This document shows positions 33,601 through 46,200 of a stretch of 64,000 nucleotides of DNA, piece by piece (position 1 is the stretch's first letter; each line of letters begins with the position of its first letter). The translations under genes and the position numbers were made by a program. The stretch is from Symbiodinium natans (lineage: Eukaryota; Sar; Dinophyceae; Suessiales; Symbiodiniaceae): positions 172,001-236,000 of the forward strand of contig CAJNDS010002357.1 of NCBI GenBank assembly GCA_905221605.1, read 5' to 3'. The notes under the pieces were generated by a model, which was not told the DNA's origin, did no database searches, and worked only from the letters and a program-made list of their open reading frames with translations.

Positions 33601-36307
33601 GCCGGCTCTTTGCAGCTTTGAAGCTGCCCAGGCTGTGTTAGAAAGCTCTTGGTTCAGAAAGAGGTGCAGCTTCTGCACCGAGTGGGTCGAAATCGCTTCG
33701 GCCAATCGCGCGCTATCATAGAGCAAGGTAGCGCAGGCCCACACAGAGTTGGACGAATCCTGCGTCCTGGGTGCACATGAAGCTTCGAACACCACACCAT
33801 TCTTGTGCTGCTTGGTTCTACCTTCCATCATGCTCTTGAAGAAGCGAGCAGACAAACAACGGCAAACAAACTCTCCACACCTTCACCCGAACACCTGCAG
33901 CCAAAGATCACGAGCTCGGAAACGATGGCGACGGCTTGGCTTCCAGTCGCAGCAAGGAATCGCTCGCCGGCGAGGCCAATCTTGGCGCAGCACCAGGCCA
34001 AGTTCGCGGCCTCACATGCTCTGAAGACAGCGAGTATATGCTGGAGTCGATCCTAGAGTCGCCAGGGTTTAGATGAAGGACAGACCAAGTTGCAGATCTC
34101 CACGGCACGTCTTAATGAAGGTTTTGTGCCACAGCCACGCTCCCAGGAGCAGCGCGTCACAACACCAACCCCTACAGTTTCTGCCTCTTAGCATGACGAC
34201 TCAGATCTGACTCATGTGGTATGCGCGATCCAAGGAAGGGAACAGTGGTGGTTGGGGCATCTAAACATCGGCACAGGAAGATGTCGCAAACTCTGGAAGT
34301 CAGAAATCCCACATCCCCTGCCGCTCCTCAAATCGACGTCTGACTTCGTCACTTCGTCTAAAGCCCAAACACATAAACTCCTCAAGACACATCAAAACAC
34401 CCAAGGGGTCGCAATCTCAAAGCTTGGCACGAACGTCGCCTCCTGCGGGATCAAACGGCCGCAGCTTCTCAGGGCAGCTTCCGAGGCGGCCTCAGGGACT
34501 AACAGCAGCACCAGTTGCAGCAAAAGCAACAGCAACAGCAGCAACAGCAGCAACAGCAGCAACAGCAGCAACAGCAGCAACAGCAGCAACAGCAGCAACA
34601 GCAGCAGCAACAGCAGCAACTGCAGCAGCAACAGCAGCAACTGCAACAACTGCAACAATTACAAAAAAGGTCATCATGCGGGTTCTACGGTCTACTAGGG
34701 TTGCCACTCGGTTGTTTGCCTTTATGACGCTTGAGTATGCGAAGCCTCCATTGGCGGCTTGCTGCGGAGCCCAAGGGACGCAGGGGCCCATGCACTGTTG
34801 GTGGGATTCCTGGGCACAGGCTTCTTGCTATCATGTTACGCATGAGAATGATGATTATTCCTACTACTGCCTAACTGTTACGAGTGATTCATGAGGATGA
34901 TGGCGACCATCACTACTGCTAATATGAAGTAGAGGCTCAATCCCAGCTCAACCACTCTGGACTAGCATGGCTACAATGAGCATCAGACGGAGGCGTCGTA
35001 GATATCGTGAGGGAGTTCAGGGAATCTTCCCCACCCCCCCCCCCCCCTAACCCACACATTCAGGTTCGAGATTGTGACACCCAGAGTAGCAGACTGTCAG
35101 CAGGTTGCTGGGGCGGGCTTCCCCCTTTTGGTAGTTGCTGTTCATGTTGATTGGTGGAGTTTGGCACCATGTCGGGGTGAGCTATTTCACAGGCGTGATC
35201 CATACCCTTAGAAGCGCGAAGGTGAAACTTGGATGGTCATGTTGATCATGTTCACTTGTACGAGCCTTCTGATTCGGCAACACCAAAACATGTGAAGCGG
35301 AGTGCCACAAGAAAGAAAGAAAATTTCCATTTATTCTCAGAGAGCCTCCCCAGCTTTCTGGGGTCTTCGCCGGCGTAATAAGACTGTTGCTAAAGTATTG
35401 AAACATATTTTGGGCTTCGGCCATGGTTTCAAAACATTTTACCTTACAGTACTCAGAATGATAAAGCAAGGCTAAAACTCACAAAAGCAAGTTGGGTTAT
35501 CAGCTTAAATGCAATGTCACAGATTCAGGATGCCTATTAGGCCTGTCCACAGACTCGGAAAACATTTGGAATCACATCACGATTTTCCTGAGCCATCCAA
35601 CCTCATTAACAAACAGGAAAAACAAACATCTACACACGCCCTCAGCTGTGAGCCTCTTATCTCTTGAAATCAGCCCTACGCCCTGTCAATCCACTAAACG
35701 CCAGGACTCTGTGAGGCAAAGCCGGCAACCCCCGACATTGCAGCCACAGCGATGGCGTCGCACAAGAGCCGGTCCACAAGTAACCTCGAGTTCTTCCGAA
35801 GGGGCTTTGCCTTACGGATGTTCTGTTAGTAGTAAGAGTTCGTGGAATCTAGCACTCTTGGGATTCAGGATCATTCCAGGCTTCTGGGCCATGATGCTCA
35901 ATGCCTAAACCGGGTAGAAATCCAATCAACCCATCTTCTCGTCGCCATCCCTTTCCATTGCATCAATGCGACAAGAAGCACCAGCACAGATGAAATGTCT
36001 TTGCAAGGGCCATGCAGAGTATAAATGTCGCTCCGCTTTGAAAATCCATGTCTAGTCAGAGTCTAATCTTCTCGTTGCATGTTGGGCTGTCACACACAAG
36101 TTGCTGCAAGCAAGGAGGTGCTGAAGCTAATTTTGAAGCCCACAGAACCAACAGAAGCACAGGGCAACCGGGCGGCAGCTTGGCAAGGGCCCAGACTGTG
36201 TTGGCCAACTCTTGGGGATCGAAGGTGTGCAGCTTTGCCAGCGCCGCCTGCGAGGTCGCCGGCACCAAAGGCCCAGGCTGGAGCACCACGGTGCCGAAGG
36301 CCCAAAC
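33601..36307 (-). CDS. HPR/OPR (RAP-family) repeat exons
   Basis: Three exons with the same repeat type as 37642-39474. 36307-36169 includes LHTFDPQELANTVWALAKL. 34010-33912 (acceptor GTGAG|G, donor GTGATC, 33 codons) includes ANLAWCCAKIGLAGERFLAA. 33766-about 33601 includes TQDSSNSVWACATLLYD and LNQELSNTAWAASKL. The repeats are about 37-39 residues with a conserved PQ...(L/S)(A/S)NT.WA.A core, as in organelle-targeted RAP/heptatricopeptide RNA-binding proteins of alveolates. They probably belong to the same gene as the upstream block, but a complete phase-consistent chain across 37642-36307 was not found. Confidence 0.6.
34505..34655 (+). repeat. CAG/CAA tract
   Basis: Long array of AACAGC and CAGCAA units. 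Depending on frame it reads poly-Gln, poly-Ser/Asn or poly-Ala/Thr, and poly-Leu on the minus strand. The absence of flanking protein-like sequence argues against a gene. It lies within the intronic stretch of the HPR/OPR-repeat gene. Confidence 0.9.
34700..36168. other. Non-coding, probably intronic
   Basis: No coding signal was seen between two HPR/OPR exons. A C-run lies at 35031-35047. Confidence 0.4.
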
Positions 36308-36663
36308 CTTGGCTGTATTGGTATACAATATTTCAAATATTTCTATATTAATATGAATATTAGTACTCATACGTCGTATTAATATGTGTTCATTCTTATA
36401 TTTATGTTAGTTTCGGTGTTGATTGGGTCTGGAGACCCGGCAGGCTTAAGACAACGGCTTGCCATCAGACACACAAATTCTGAAGGGCACTCAGCAAACC
36501 AGGTTGGACAAAGACTGCGCGTCGCACTGGCTGATCTTCGTCATCGCCACCGAAGCGACCAAGTCAAAGAAGGCAGCACCCTGCACGCATGTCTCATCCG
36601 TGTCTTATCAAACAATCTCCCGAACTGAGTGGGGCACTGATGGCACCGAAGCATCGACATCAC

Positions 36664-36712
36664 CCGACCACGACCACAACCACAACCACAACCACAACCA
36701 CAACCGCAGCAG
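36664..36712. repeat. (ACCACA)n hexanucleotide tract
   Basis: About seven ACCACA units, followed by GCAGCGGCC triplets. On the plus strand it reads poly-Thr or poly-His/Asn and has no gene context. Confidence 0.9.
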
Positions 36713-37641
36713 CGGCCGCGGCTGCGGCGGGCAGCGCAACAACAGACACAACGACAACAAGGCACACAAGTCAACAACAAAATCGCAACAGCAGTCAGGG
36801 CCACAGCCATCAAAAGCATCACAATCATCAGAATCATAACGGCGACGACAGTAACAGAAGCAGCATGCTCCCCTCTGTCCAACCCCTCCATTACCCAAAA
36901 AGCCAACAATGAGGAGTACCTGGTGAGGTGCAAGGTCTCCGCTGACGATTGAACACATATTCTGAAGACGCTTGAGAAACGGGCACCGATACGAAGCCCA
37001 CTGTTTGACACCATGTAGCGACGACATGTCCAATGACGCCCACCGGGTCAGCATGTGAGACGACACAAAGTGACCAGACGCAGGTGCTTGACGCCACGTG
37101 CACCGACACCCCCAATAACTCCCCCAATAACTCCCCTAATGCTGTGTTCGGAAGCGTTGCAGCTTTTCTCCTGCGCTCTTGCTTCTGGCAGCTTCTTTCA
37201 CCGGATCGGTCCTTCCCTGAGCGCCTTAGAAACCTGCCCTGCGTGCAATCCGCTTGCCAAATCCTGCCACACACTCCCCAGAAACTGTACATGGCCCTTA
37301 CCCGAAACTACCCGCCGGCCCTTAACACAAGAGTAATAAGCAAGTTCCCGCTGCCAAACAACCCCAGCACAAGACGAACAAGCAGTTGCACCTCAAAACA
37401 GATGCTCTTTGAACCCCATTAAGACTCTACAGTCAGAATCCCTCAGCCCTTGCCTCGTACGCCAACTTCGTAGAAGCCCAGGCCGCGCTGGAGGGCTCCT
37501 TTGGGATTGCCTCCTGCGTAGTTCGTACAGGAAAACAGGATTGCACTCCCCCGAATGTCAAGGCCTACTCCATGTGCCCAAGCCTGTCAGAGTCGTGGGG
37601 CCAAGAAGGCTTCGAAGCCGGGACCTCATGCTTCCATTCTC

Positions 37642-39474
37642 TTAAGCGGCCCAGAAAGACTTGAGCCCTGTGTGGTCCTTCAAGGTTGTGGCGCGGGAGG
37701 CAGCCGCCATCATCAGCGGGTCGGCTTTGACCCGGAGTGTGGCAGGGCCCCGGGAGGTGTTCGCCAAGTTCTGGGCAGCGAAGGCCTCGATCTTGCCCAA
37801 AGCTTCCGAGGCGGCTGCCTCCAGCAAGGTCTCGCTGGAGTGCTGCAACTTGGCACAAGACCACACTGTGGCAGAGAGGCTCTGGGATCCAAAGGCGGAG
37901 ATTTTGGTGACCGCGGCGCTGCCAGCTGCCTCGACGAGTTGCGGGCGTTGCGTGGCCATGGCAGCAAAGGCCCACAATGTGTTGGACAAATGCAGCACCA
38001 GGAAGGAGGGCATTGCTGACATGGCTGCATCGGCCAGACCACGACACAGAGCAACATCTGCCACCACCAGCATCGCAGAGCCCCACGAGGTGTTTGCAGT
38101 CTCTTGCGGGCCGAAAGTGTGCATGCGGGCAAGTGACGCTTCTGAAGTCGAGGCCAGAGACCTCCTGTCCTTTGCCACCAGCCTGGCTACAGACCAGGCC
38201 ATGCTGGAGAGTGTCTGAGCCTGGGCTTCCGTGATTTTTTGCTGGATGCTGCTGCAAAGGACGGCTGTCAAAGCACCACTGTGGACCAAAAGCTTGCCAA
38301 AGGACCGGGCTATGTTGGACACGTGCTGCTGTGTGCATTGAGAAATATTGGCCAGACTTGCATCTCCAGCTGCATCCATGAGATGCGTACTCAGGATCTC
38401 CTGCTTTGCAAAAGCCTAAACGCTGTTTGCCCTGTCCTGTGGACTGAACTCATGTAGCTTTCGCAGCGCCTGGAAAGCAGCTTTGTCAAACAGAGGTGGG
38501 TCCAAAGCTTCAATGGTCGAGAGGGCCCACGCAGTGTTCGAAATCTTCTGCGGAGCGAACTGCTCCATCATCTTTCGACCAGCCTGGGATGCTGCATTCC
38601 ACAGCATCTGCCCTCGAATCATCGAGCGGGTGCTTGACCATGCTGTGTTGGAAATATCCTGCGTTCCAAACTCATCTAACTTGAGAATGCAACGACTATA
38701 CGACTCATTTAGCAGGCCCGAGCTCATGAATGCCATCCTGGCCATTGCCTGCAATGTGGTGGATGAGTCTTGAGGCTTGAACTCATCAATACGCTCAACT
38801 GCGTGGCTTCCGAGTACATCCAACAGCGGCCTATCCGAGCCACCCTGCTTTGCCAGCGACCAAAACGTGCTCGCAATGTCCCTGGGTTGAAGCTGAGCTT
38901 GTCGAGCTAAGCACTCTGCACGTGTCGCAGCACAGAACTGCTCGCTGGTGCTGGTTGTAGCTGTGTATGCCCAAGCACTGCCTGTGAGGTCCTGCAGCGT
39001 GAGCTCGTGCAGTCGCGGCAACGAGGCAGCTGCAATCAAATCATACAGCAGCGGACCTTCGTGCCACATCTTGGCGAATGCCTGCACTGTATTCTACGGA
39101 TTCTGTGGGTCACGCTCACTGAGAACTGCTTGCATCTACAGTGAGAGAGCCGCGATGGTCGGAGGCTGCCGGGAACTCAGGGCTGTGGCTGTCCAAGCCG
39201 TGTTCGAGACATGCTGTGGTGTGAGCTAGGGGCACCTCTCCAGCAAAACCTGGGCAACGCCTGCAAAGGCTGAACTGTTCATCGCATGCTTTCCGTCTGG
39301 CATCTTCGCCACCCGGTGGAAGGCCGTCACAAAATTCACCGAGTCAAACTCCGCAAAGTGCGCCTCATAGATGCCCAGCACCTCGGAAGAGACCCCAAAA
39401 CCCCAGGGCCCCGCAACAAACTCATTGCCCCCACCCCCCGCGGCCATGCTCGAAGTGACGGCCCCCAAGGTGTG
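37642..39474 (-). pseudogene. HPR/OPR (RAP-family) helical-repeat frame interrupted only by TAG
   Basis: A single frame of about 610 codons carries at least ten repeats of 36-39 residues, for example PQHVSNTAWTATAL, PQKISNTAWALSTI, FGPQETANTSW, LHLSNTLWAFAAM and FGSQSLSATVWSCAKL. The N-terminal part (SVNFVTAFHRVAKM) resembles starts of RAP-family organelle RNA-binding proteins. The frame contains TAG at 39226-39228, 39136-39138, 39094-39096 and 38416-38418, and no TAA or TGA until TAA at 37642-37644. Repeats continue in the same frame across all four TAG. The last replaces the conserved Trp in ANSV-stop-AFAKQ. Other repeats are degenerate (Trp to Gln, Trp to Arg). A decaying gene is the simplest reading; recoding is discussed in the findings. 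Confidence 0.65.
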
Positions 39475-42400
39475 CAGATACTTTGCTTCTGGCTAGAGGT
39501 GTTGGATGTCATAGTCTTACATGATGCTCTGATATACATAGTTTGTATACGCGCATGCTTCTATACATGCATGTATAGCTTCAGACTGTGTTTTGTCGTT
39601 ATCGTGGTTTTTTTTGTCTCTCTCTCTCTCTCTCTCCCTCTGGCTGTCTCTCCCTCTCTCTTCTTCATATTCTTCGTTTCTTATTCCTCTTCTAGCCAGG
39701 TCTTCTCTGGCTCGCTCTCACTCGATGCGACGACCTCGACATGGCGGCTCTGACAGCATTCCTATTGCAACAAGGGAAGGTGGGCCTTCAGGGCTCAGGG
39801 CAGGCATCGGGCTTGAGAAGTCGGGGCAACACCCCTGAACAAGTCATCTAGGGGCTTAGGCTGGGGTTTTGGGGGGGTCATTCTGGTAGAACTATATAAG
39901 GACCATGGGGAATTTTACTTCGGAACTTTTCCGGCCACCAATCTTATTACCCTCGCACCTCCTGTGCCGACCGACTTCCCGTCAGCTTCCGGTTCAGCTG
40001 CGCATTGAGCGAGTCTTCCCGGGGGGGTGGTGCCTTTTGGGCCGAGGCTTCAGGGGCTCAAGGGCTCAGATGGGCCAAGAGGAGGGCACAAGCCTTCGGT
40101 CTAAAAGTTTGAATGGGTGTTTGGGGGGGATGTTTGGGGGGATCGGGGTGGTGACCCTCCCGTCTCCGGTGCCTAGGTCGGCTTCTTGAAGAGCCGGGCA
40201 TGGTAGAAGCCGTTGTAGAAAGACTGCTGGCCTCCGGAGCCCGGAAGCCAACCCCAGCACCACACACCACGCACCCAGGTCCACAGACCCCTTCAAGCCC
40301 ATAAAAAACCGACATCGCGAATATCACAGATGCCATGTCTGAACCTCTTCTGCCTTCTAATTCCAGCAAGTTCCCTGGCAGATCAAGCACTTCAGCCCTG
40401 ATGATTTTTGTATGCGGCCTTCAAAGTGCAGGCCTGGTCTCATCAAGTCAGACACGGCTTCAGGGAACCTCCACATATCCTCTACTCCGCAATTCGTCAT
40501 CCTCTACTCTGCAATTCGTCTCTACTTGATTCGCTATCCTGTAGGAGGGCTCTAGCGCTGCTAGTTGCGCTTGGCATGGTGTGCTTTAGGGTTTCAAGCC
40601 ATGGGCAAGGACTGAAGATGGAATGATTTTCCTTGATCATGAGTCATGAGTTGCGAAATAGTGGGCCAGCGAGTGCGGGGACGCAGGGGGTTGCTTGTTA
40701 AGGCTGGGGGGGGGGGGGGGAACTTCTCCTTTGGCTGCTTCATCGGGCCAGCTCAGTACTCACTAATGCGGGGACGAGGGCTTGTCCTTCATACTTGCTG
40801 CCGGTGCCACCTAGCCCCCAAACACACACCCAACAACAAAAATTCCACTGGCTTCCCTACCTAAGCCACAAGTTAAGTATGGCCCGTACTTGGAACCTTG
40901 AATCCAGCATGCAGGGAAGTGGTCCGGCCTTGGGTGGCCTCAGGACGATCCGTCATGGCTCTCGAGGCGCATGGTCCGGCATCTTTTTCGGAGTGACTTG
41001 GAAGGAACTTGTGGAGTATAGAGTTAGGGTTTATGGCTTAGGGTTTTAGGGTTTAGGGTTTAGGTGTTGCGCGAGATTTGTTGTATGAGTTTTGTACTTG
41101 GGTGGGATCAGGCCGCAGATGCAAACGAACCTCATAAGGTGCCGCTGTGTATGGACTGCTGCATGACATCTGGCCACTTGAATCGTGCCGAGTCTGGTGC
41201 CGCTTGACTGAGACAACAAGACCTACAACAAGCTAAGCCAAATCGTCAGTCTCAGCCCATCTTTGCGAACCTCTGTTGATGTAACCTTGCCATGATCAAC
41301 ACAACACTGTGAGCCATCGTGGGGGCCAGGGCTCATTCCTGGAATCTCCGAACAGATATCGCAGCATTGGGGGGTTTTGCGAAGGAACGCTGAGACTCTT
41401 GCGACAATGCTTTGGAAGCTGCAAGGCCTTTGGACATCTTTCACTGGGCTCGGGAAGCCAAACGCCAGTTTGGTCAACAGCAAAGCGGTGAAGCTGAGGC
41501 AAATCAGCACGCAATCCGCTCCGATGGCTTCCCACCCCTGCGCCAGGATTCTCAGCAGGCGCAGCAGCAATGTTCTCCCATATTTGAGACCATGTGCCTC
41601 TCAGCCTAAAGGATTGATCCCGCCTTGCAGACCTCCCACATTGTAAGGGAGATTTCGTTGTGACGGGTAAAAATGAAAGCCGTCAAGCCCAAGAAGCAAA
41701 TGGCCACATGTAGATTCAGCTATGTCAGCTATGTGCGCTCGCACAGCAAGGGAGTGCGGCCTGCACAACCCATGAGCTGGTGCAGGAAGAATCGCCAGAC
41801 GCAGTGTCCGCCTGATTTTTCACCTGCTCTTCCTGCTGCTCCGGCTCCTGCTCCTCGAATGGCTGCCGAGCCGTCTGGGCGGCTGCACGGGCGTGCCACC
41901 CAGCTTGCTGATGGCCTGGGGCATGGCAAGTCTGACTACAAGGTTGGCAACGTTCAATGCTTCAGTCTGTGCCTGCCAGTGCCGAGATTGCTGCAGTTCC
42001 CCAACACTCAACAGCCCTTCCAAAATGCCATGCTGCTCCCAAAGAAATTTTGGATCCTCAAACCCATACCCAGTAACCTCTACGACCCCCCTGCTTGACT
42101 GCCCACGGACCTCGGACGCTGCCTCCACAGTCAGCCTAGGGAGCTTTACTGAGGATTTAGGGTGTCAGGCTGAGGGTTTAGGCTCACAGGAGTAGAGGAG
42201 TTAAGGACTCTGTGGGAAGGTTGATTGTGAATCTGTAGGTTTTGGAGCTGCACCACTGGGACTCTGTGGATATAACAGGCCGTTATATTCCAGGGCCGCA
42301 CGATCAAGAGGTTTCCGATGTTGCAAAGTGCACTCATGGTCCGCAAATGTCCGCAACGGGGAGGTTGCTTTGGGTCCAGGACCAAGGCTCCTTCCGAGTT

Positions 42401-42700
42401 CTGTGAACTTCAACTCGCAAGTGTGAAGATCATCTGTCGGAGCTGCAATCGAGATTTTCTTGGCTAGAACGTGGGTTCATGGGTGGCGAGTTAGTGGGAT
42501 GTCAGGTGAAAAAACCCCATGTCTAGGTCACTCAGCAAGAAACACAGGTTGAGTGTCCGACCCACGCCAAGCGTCTGTTCGCACAAAGTGCTCCGCGGGG
42601 AGATCCTGGTTCGCACAAGCTAAGGCTCCGCTGGTCTCAGGCTGAGGTCCTAACTCAAACCTTAAACATAGCCCAGTTCACCGCTTTCCGGTGACTCAGG
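39475..42700. other. Mostly non-coding
   Basis: A (TC)n tract at 39617-39660, a G-run at 40706-40720 and a TTTAGGG tract at 41028-41064. Weak plus-strand coding character at 41377-41560 has no motif. Confidence 0.35.
41830..42128 (-). CDS. Possible coding exon, unknown
   Basis: The minus-strand frame has protein-like composition (VVEVTGYGFEDPKFLWEQ, then ALNVANLVVRLAMPQAI) and ends in an Arg/Ser-rich tail (SHSRSRSRSSRKSR). The plus-strand frame in the same place is Pro/Ala-rich and looks like a shadow. No family is recognised. Confidence 0.3.
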
Positions 42701-42722
42701 CCTTCACCGCTTTACGGATGCT

Positions 42723-43231
42723 TTACGGTAGTTCAAGCCCTAAGGTTCGCAACTGATTGGCTGCCTCCTCTAGAGGCATGTCGTCGATGGCGACCCATCT
42801 GCTACATGGGTGATCTGCCAGCCATGCTCGTATCTCTGCCTGGCATTAACAACAGCCATGCAACGGTGTGCGCTTCACTTTTGAACCGGTGGCAAATGAA
42901 AGTCCAACGCGACTGAAACCCGCATTCTCGACGCTAAGCGCCAAGTGACTGCGCGCCCCTCATGTCGGAAATACGGTGTCTTCCCCAGCAGCTTGAGGAG
43001 TGGCGACACCTGTGCCAAGCGTTCCTCCGCCTGAGGCCCCCATGTAGGATCAAGGCGCCAGGTGGAGGACAGGACCACACGCGCCCCAGTGGCTTCGACG
43101 ATGCGCAGCAGCTGCTCTAAGTTCGGCTGCGCAAAATACTTGTCTTCCTGCTCATCTACGGGGTGCAGGACCCCGTCGATGTCCAGAAACAGGATTGCTG
43201 AAGCTTCTGAAGCTTCTGCGGCCTCGCTCAT
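42723..43231 (-). CDS. HAD-fold hydrolase-like protein, two exons
   Basis: Exon 1 starts at ATG 43231 and runs to 42953 (GC donor) or 42950 (GT donor). Exon 2 is 42839-42723, with an AG|G acceptor and a TAA stop; both donor choices keep phase. The product is 131-132 residues. Motif I is ILFLDIDGVLHPV (residues about 13-25, DxD nucleophile and acid). Motif II is the Ser/Thr of ARVVLSSTWRLDP (49-61). The C-terminal WVAIDDM in exon 2 supplies the acidic metal-binding pair. This matches the short HAD domain-containing phosphatase/RNA-repair-type proteins. The substrate is unknown. The intron is about 113-116 bp, and GCAG occurs both at its start and at the start of exon 2, so the boundary is ambiguous by three bases. 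Confidence 0.8.
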
Positions 43232-46200
43232 CGCATCCTATCACTTCCTGACGGCTCTGGGATGTGGCGCAATCAATGGGTCGGAGCCAATTGGTCAAGC
43301 ATTTGAGGTACAGTTTCAGGGTGCACCCTGCAAGAAGAAGTGCCTGAAAGAGCAATGCTGCAAGCTTTGATTCGCGCGCTTTCCCGAGATTCCTTCTCAA
43401 GCTCCGCGTGCTGAGGTTTGAAGCCAAACCGCTCGTCATTAACAGAGAGGGGACTGCACCTGCATCCAGTAGACCATTGTCGTTGTGGCTGTACGTTTTG
43501 TACAGCTCTTCTTCTGCTGGGCACCCTCGGCGCATCCCACCACGCTACTACATGTAGTGAGGGCACTTTGGCCACGGTCAGCCCGTGTGCACACGGGAGT
43601 AGGAATCGAAGTCGATGCCCAGGGAATCCCAGCTGCTGTCGAGGCCTGGCAAGCTCGGCACGTGGCAGAGACCCCACTGAAACCCAGCATCCACGAAGCA
43701 TTTCAAACAGTTCAAACACATCCCTAAGCCCTAAACCCTCAACCAACTCATCTGACCCCTGTCGCATATGTGATGATCCTCTCCCGCCCGGTCCCTTCCC
43801 CCCCCCCTTTTCTGTGGGGTGGCGTGGTTGGAGTTAGGGTTTAGCGGCGAAACCTAAACCCTATAGGCCTTAGAAGGGCGGGTTCGGTGAGAAGGCCTCG
43901 TTGGGTGCGATGGAGGATGCCCGCAGCCGGCGGCCACCGCTCCAGGGAGAACCAGGCCTCTGAGAGGGCCTATAGAGGCCCTATTGAGGCCTATAAGCTT
44001 TGCAGAGAGAATGCAAGAAGGAACTCTTTGATAGGAGGCGCTTGAAGGCACAAGTTGCCCGACAAGTTGATAAGCGCGCTGCTTCATCATGGCTCTTCGT
44101 GGTGGCTTCATGTTCTCATGTCTTGCAGTTTGCAGCACGTCTCCGAAGCAGCCGGAACTGAGAGCCCGAGCGCAGCCGCCAGCGGAGCCCAGGAGAAGTC
44201 CGACGAGGATCTGCAGCAGCGAGTGCACTCCTTTGGGAGGGTTGTGGGAGCCTTTGGAGCAGGCTGAGAATTTGCAAGAGTTCAGACTTCAGACAGACCC
44301 TTCTGACAATCAGGTAGTGTTGGCCTCTCTCTCAACACTACTTTACAAGTGTCTCTACATGGTTTCAGCATGCCTTCCTGAACCCAATGCCCCGGGTACT
44401 GGATTTGTGAATCTGAATGTCTCAGACACGGATGAACCGCTCCTAGATGGAGGCGCGAGTAGGCCACCAGTGCTGCCCACGAGATCATCAGAAGCAGCGC
44501 CAGTGCCTTGAACCCAGGGCACCAGAGGTCTTCATGCAGAGTCCTCGAGCCTTGACAAGAGGAGACCAGGACCGGGTATGTCTGGCTAAACGACAGCAGT
44601 AAAAGCAGCAATGAGACAGCAACAAAAGCCAAAAACAATACACATGGCAGGCCCAAATGCCCATCAACACAAACGCCTAAGCCTCTAAGACTCTAAGCCA
44701 TTTCCCCAAAGCGAACCCCGCACCTTCAGTGACAGCGCGCATCGGGCCCTCAGGCAAACCCACCTGCCAGCAGGATGGTGTGATGGGAGGTGAGTTGACA
44801 GAGACAAATGAGCAGCGTGAGCGTGAGGGGATTCTATTGCACCCTGTGGAGATGATCTTTGATTGGAGGGAACCATGCCGCTAGCTCGACACCGTTTCGC
44901 CGGTTCAGCAACATGTTTCAGGTATTCCTGTCACTGTAGAAACAAGCCATCAGACTTCGAGCTCCCAGGCCCAAAGATCCTCCGAGATAGACAACGCACA
45001 CATACGCAGACGTGTGTTTGGAAGTCCCCGGCAGTGGGTGTTCTGTTAAACGTTCATTGGGACCCTGTTTGCCTTTCTATAGCCCCACAGAAGTCTGTTT
45101 AACAGCACCGACCAGACCCCCACACACCCACAACCCCCTAAAGAACCTCATGAATACTCAATACCCCCCCGCCCCCAAAAGTCGCCGGCGAAGACTGGGA
45201 AGACCTTTCAGGAACGACCCCTTCATTCTAGCAGACCGCTGAACTCCCTTCCCAACAACAACCCCCCCCCCCAAGACCCAATTCCAGTTTGCCTGCCCCC
45301 TTGAGACTTTTGTGGCCTCCACCCCTCATGCGCCCGATGGCGTTGGCTCAGGGCTTGGCGATGTTAAAGCTGAGGTCGCCCGAGGCGAAGAGCCCGAAAA
45401 CGACTCAAAAAGGGACTCCCCCTTTCGGGCCGAGGCGGTCGACGCGCCAGCGTTTGCAATTCGGCACCACTGTCCCCAGTGTCCCTGAGCAACAAAAAAA
45501 AAGCCCTGGTATACAATGGTTTACACTTGTTTAACGCTCGGAGGTGCTGCTTGCATGCGATTCGTGGGTGCCTTCTTGATGTCTTGCGTGGTTTCTCGGT
45601 TTATGCCAAGGGAACATGATTAGCTACTGTAGCCATCAAAACCATACTCCGAGATTGCGAGGCTTGATGCTCAGGGTGCGGCAGAGACAAATGCGCGACT
45701 AGAAACGCAGAGAACGCCGCGTGCTCGCCTGAGAGTGAGCGGTTGTATCTGCACACCATCAAACCGCAAACCCTAAACCCTAAACCCTAAAGCCCTCATC
45801 CTAAGACTTCTTAACCAGTCGGCTACGATGCTCTGTATGAAGTAAAATGCCCGCCCCTCGAACCTGAAGAGGGCCAAACCAAGCCGCCACCCTCCCAAAT
45901 CCCTGAACCACGTCCCCTTCCACAGCCGAAAGCCCCAATTTTCAAGAGGCTATTCAGGAGTTGGGCGTAGGATGGTGCAGGCATGGGTGCTTCGGGTTCA
46001 GGATGATGGGTCAAGACAGTTACTCGGCCCCAGCCGTCGAAAATCATGGTTCCTGACCCCTTCAAGGGCTTGGCTTGAGGAGCCAAGTCATGTCCCGCTC
46101 ATCCTGAGCCCTAATTTCGGTTTGTAATCTTGCGACACAGAGCCGAACAGCAAAGCATTGTAGTAAGCCCGGGCAATCCCCGACGCCTTTCTACCCCATC

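Noticed and set aside
34505-34727. Poly-Gln (plus) and poly-Leu (minus) frames
   Set aside because: They translate a CAG/CAA microsatellite. No protein-like sequence flanks them, and they lie between two exons of a minus-strand gene.
37565-38338. 257-codon minus-strand frame overlapping the HPR/OPR repeats
   Set aside because: It is the +1 shadow; the conserved repeat motif is read only in the frame that carries the TAG codons.
37642-39474. Genome-wide reassignment of UAG to a sense codon
   Set aside because: The intact ankyrin (429 codons), LON-domain (about 262) and RT (578) frames contain no internal TAG, so a general code change is not supported. Locus-specific readthrough or decay is kept as a finding.
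43430-43535. Single EF-hand-like peptide on the minus strand
   Set aside because: Only one loop-like stretch with imperfect spacing and no partner hand or phased neighbouring exon.
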